A stretch of 64,000 nt of DNA from a bacterium (lineage in GTDB: Bacteria > Planctomycetota > UBA1135 > UBA2386): positions 186,001 through 250,000 of the forward strand of contig JANSXC010000003.1 of NCBI GenBank assembly GCA_024743115.1. Reading direction: 5' to 3'. The notes below the pieces were generated by a model, which was not told where the DNA came from, searched no databases, and saw only the letters and a program-made list of their open reading frames with translations. A program made the translations under genes and the position numbers. This document shows, one piece after another, positions 63,689 through 64,000 of this stretch (positions are counted from its first letter, which is position 1; each line of letters starts with the position of its first letter).

Positions 63689-63778
63689 GATGGGTTGTCC
63701 GCTCTCGCAGCCAAACCGTCACCGGACCACGCCGCGCACCTATCGGCGCGCCGCTCAGGTTCTGAGGCGCACGCGTTC

Positions 63779-64000
63779 GTGACATTCAGGACGCGGCTGC
63801 GCTACCGCTTCGGCGACATCGACGAAGCCGGCATCGCCTACTACCCGAAGCTGCTGCACTACTTCCACTGCGCCTTCGAGGACTGGTGGAGCGACGGCCT
63901 CGGCTACCCGTATCCGAAGTTCCTGCAGGGCGACAAACTCGGTCTTCCTGCCGTTCGGCTCGAGGCCGACTTCTTCGCACCAATCCGCTACGGCGACGAG
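63779..64000 (+). CDS. Hotdog-fold acyl-CoA thioesterase (4HBT-like), 3' end outside window
   Basis: Open from GTG 63779 to the window edge (74 codons). The visible part, YRFGDIDEAGIAYYPKLLHYFH followed by LEADFFAPIRYGDE, is given here in parts (FGDIDEAGIAYYPKLL, ADFFAPIRYGDE) and matches the N-terminal half of 4-hydroxybenzoyl-CoA-type thioesterases, with Asp in the FGDID motif near the active site. Full function depends on sequence outside the window. Confidence 0.7.
   Translation, partial: MTFRTRLRYRFGDIDEAGIAYYPKLLHYFHCAFEDWWSDGLGYPYPKFLQGDKLGLPAVRLEADFFAPIRYGDE

Overview
The window is a GC-rich bacterial chromosome segment with strong third-position G/C bias and frequent GTG/TTG starts. 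The gene mix suggests a deep-branching planctomycete (Planctomycetota): many small secreted proteins of unknown function, carboxypeptidase-regulatory-like and HEAT-repeat exported proteins, DNRLRE and VWA proteins, S46 peptidase, CHAT/NACHT/FGE-type signalling proteins and several ECF-like sigma factors. This taxonomic call is inference from gene content; there is no rRNA in the window. One tRNA (Arg, anticodon CCG) is present, and no IS element, prophage or CRISPR was seen.

Layout. 0-9 kb: exported and envelope proteins, mostly on the minus strand (class A beta-lactamase-like serine hydrolase, a shortened phosphatidylserine decarboxylase relative, an alpha/beta hydrolase, a FlgG-like protein with a lipoprotein-type signal, secreted proteins, a gluzincin-like metalloprotein). 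9-18 kb: RlmD/RumA-type rRNA methyltransferase, S46 peptidase followed by three 39-bp tandem repeats, a five-heme cytochrome, HEAT-repeat protein. 18-26 kb: dehydrogenase-hydratase fusion of fatty-acid metabolism, RtcB RNA ligase overlapping an acyltransferase, VWA and DNRLRE proteins. 26-33 kb: regulatory-domain protein; a PLP biosynthesis cluster (MocR/PdxR regulator, PdxS, PdxT, DapB-like dehydrogenase) with a candidate operator; a PstS-like protein.

33-50 kb is the most unusual region. A rightward unit (sigma factor, unknown protein, CHAT-NACHT-FGE protein) converges on a leftward unit coding for a TraG/VirD4-like ATPase broken by one in-frame stop, a membrane protein, a 1421-residue GTPase with one membrane helix and a degenerate FGE-like C-terminus, a lipoprotein, a GAP1-like tail-anchored protein, a second lipoprotein and a beta-barrel-like lipoprotein. 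The last six genes of the leftward unit are joined by 1- to 4-base stop/start overlaps. I read this as a candidate envelope-spanning GTPase system next to an NLR-like CHAT/NACHT sensor-effector; the pairing is inference.

50-64 kb: two paralogous barrel-type lipoproteins, a DUF4097-like THNG-repeat protein, an NtrC-like regulator without the GAFTGA loop, an ECF sigma/anti-sigma/RseB-like group with an attenuator-like leader, a type-3-repeat protein, tRNA-Arg, an M61 peptidase, a double-CDGSH protein, LexA, a small membrane protein, a hemerythrin-like protein, a DEDDh exonuclease and a partial hotdog thioesterase at the right edge.
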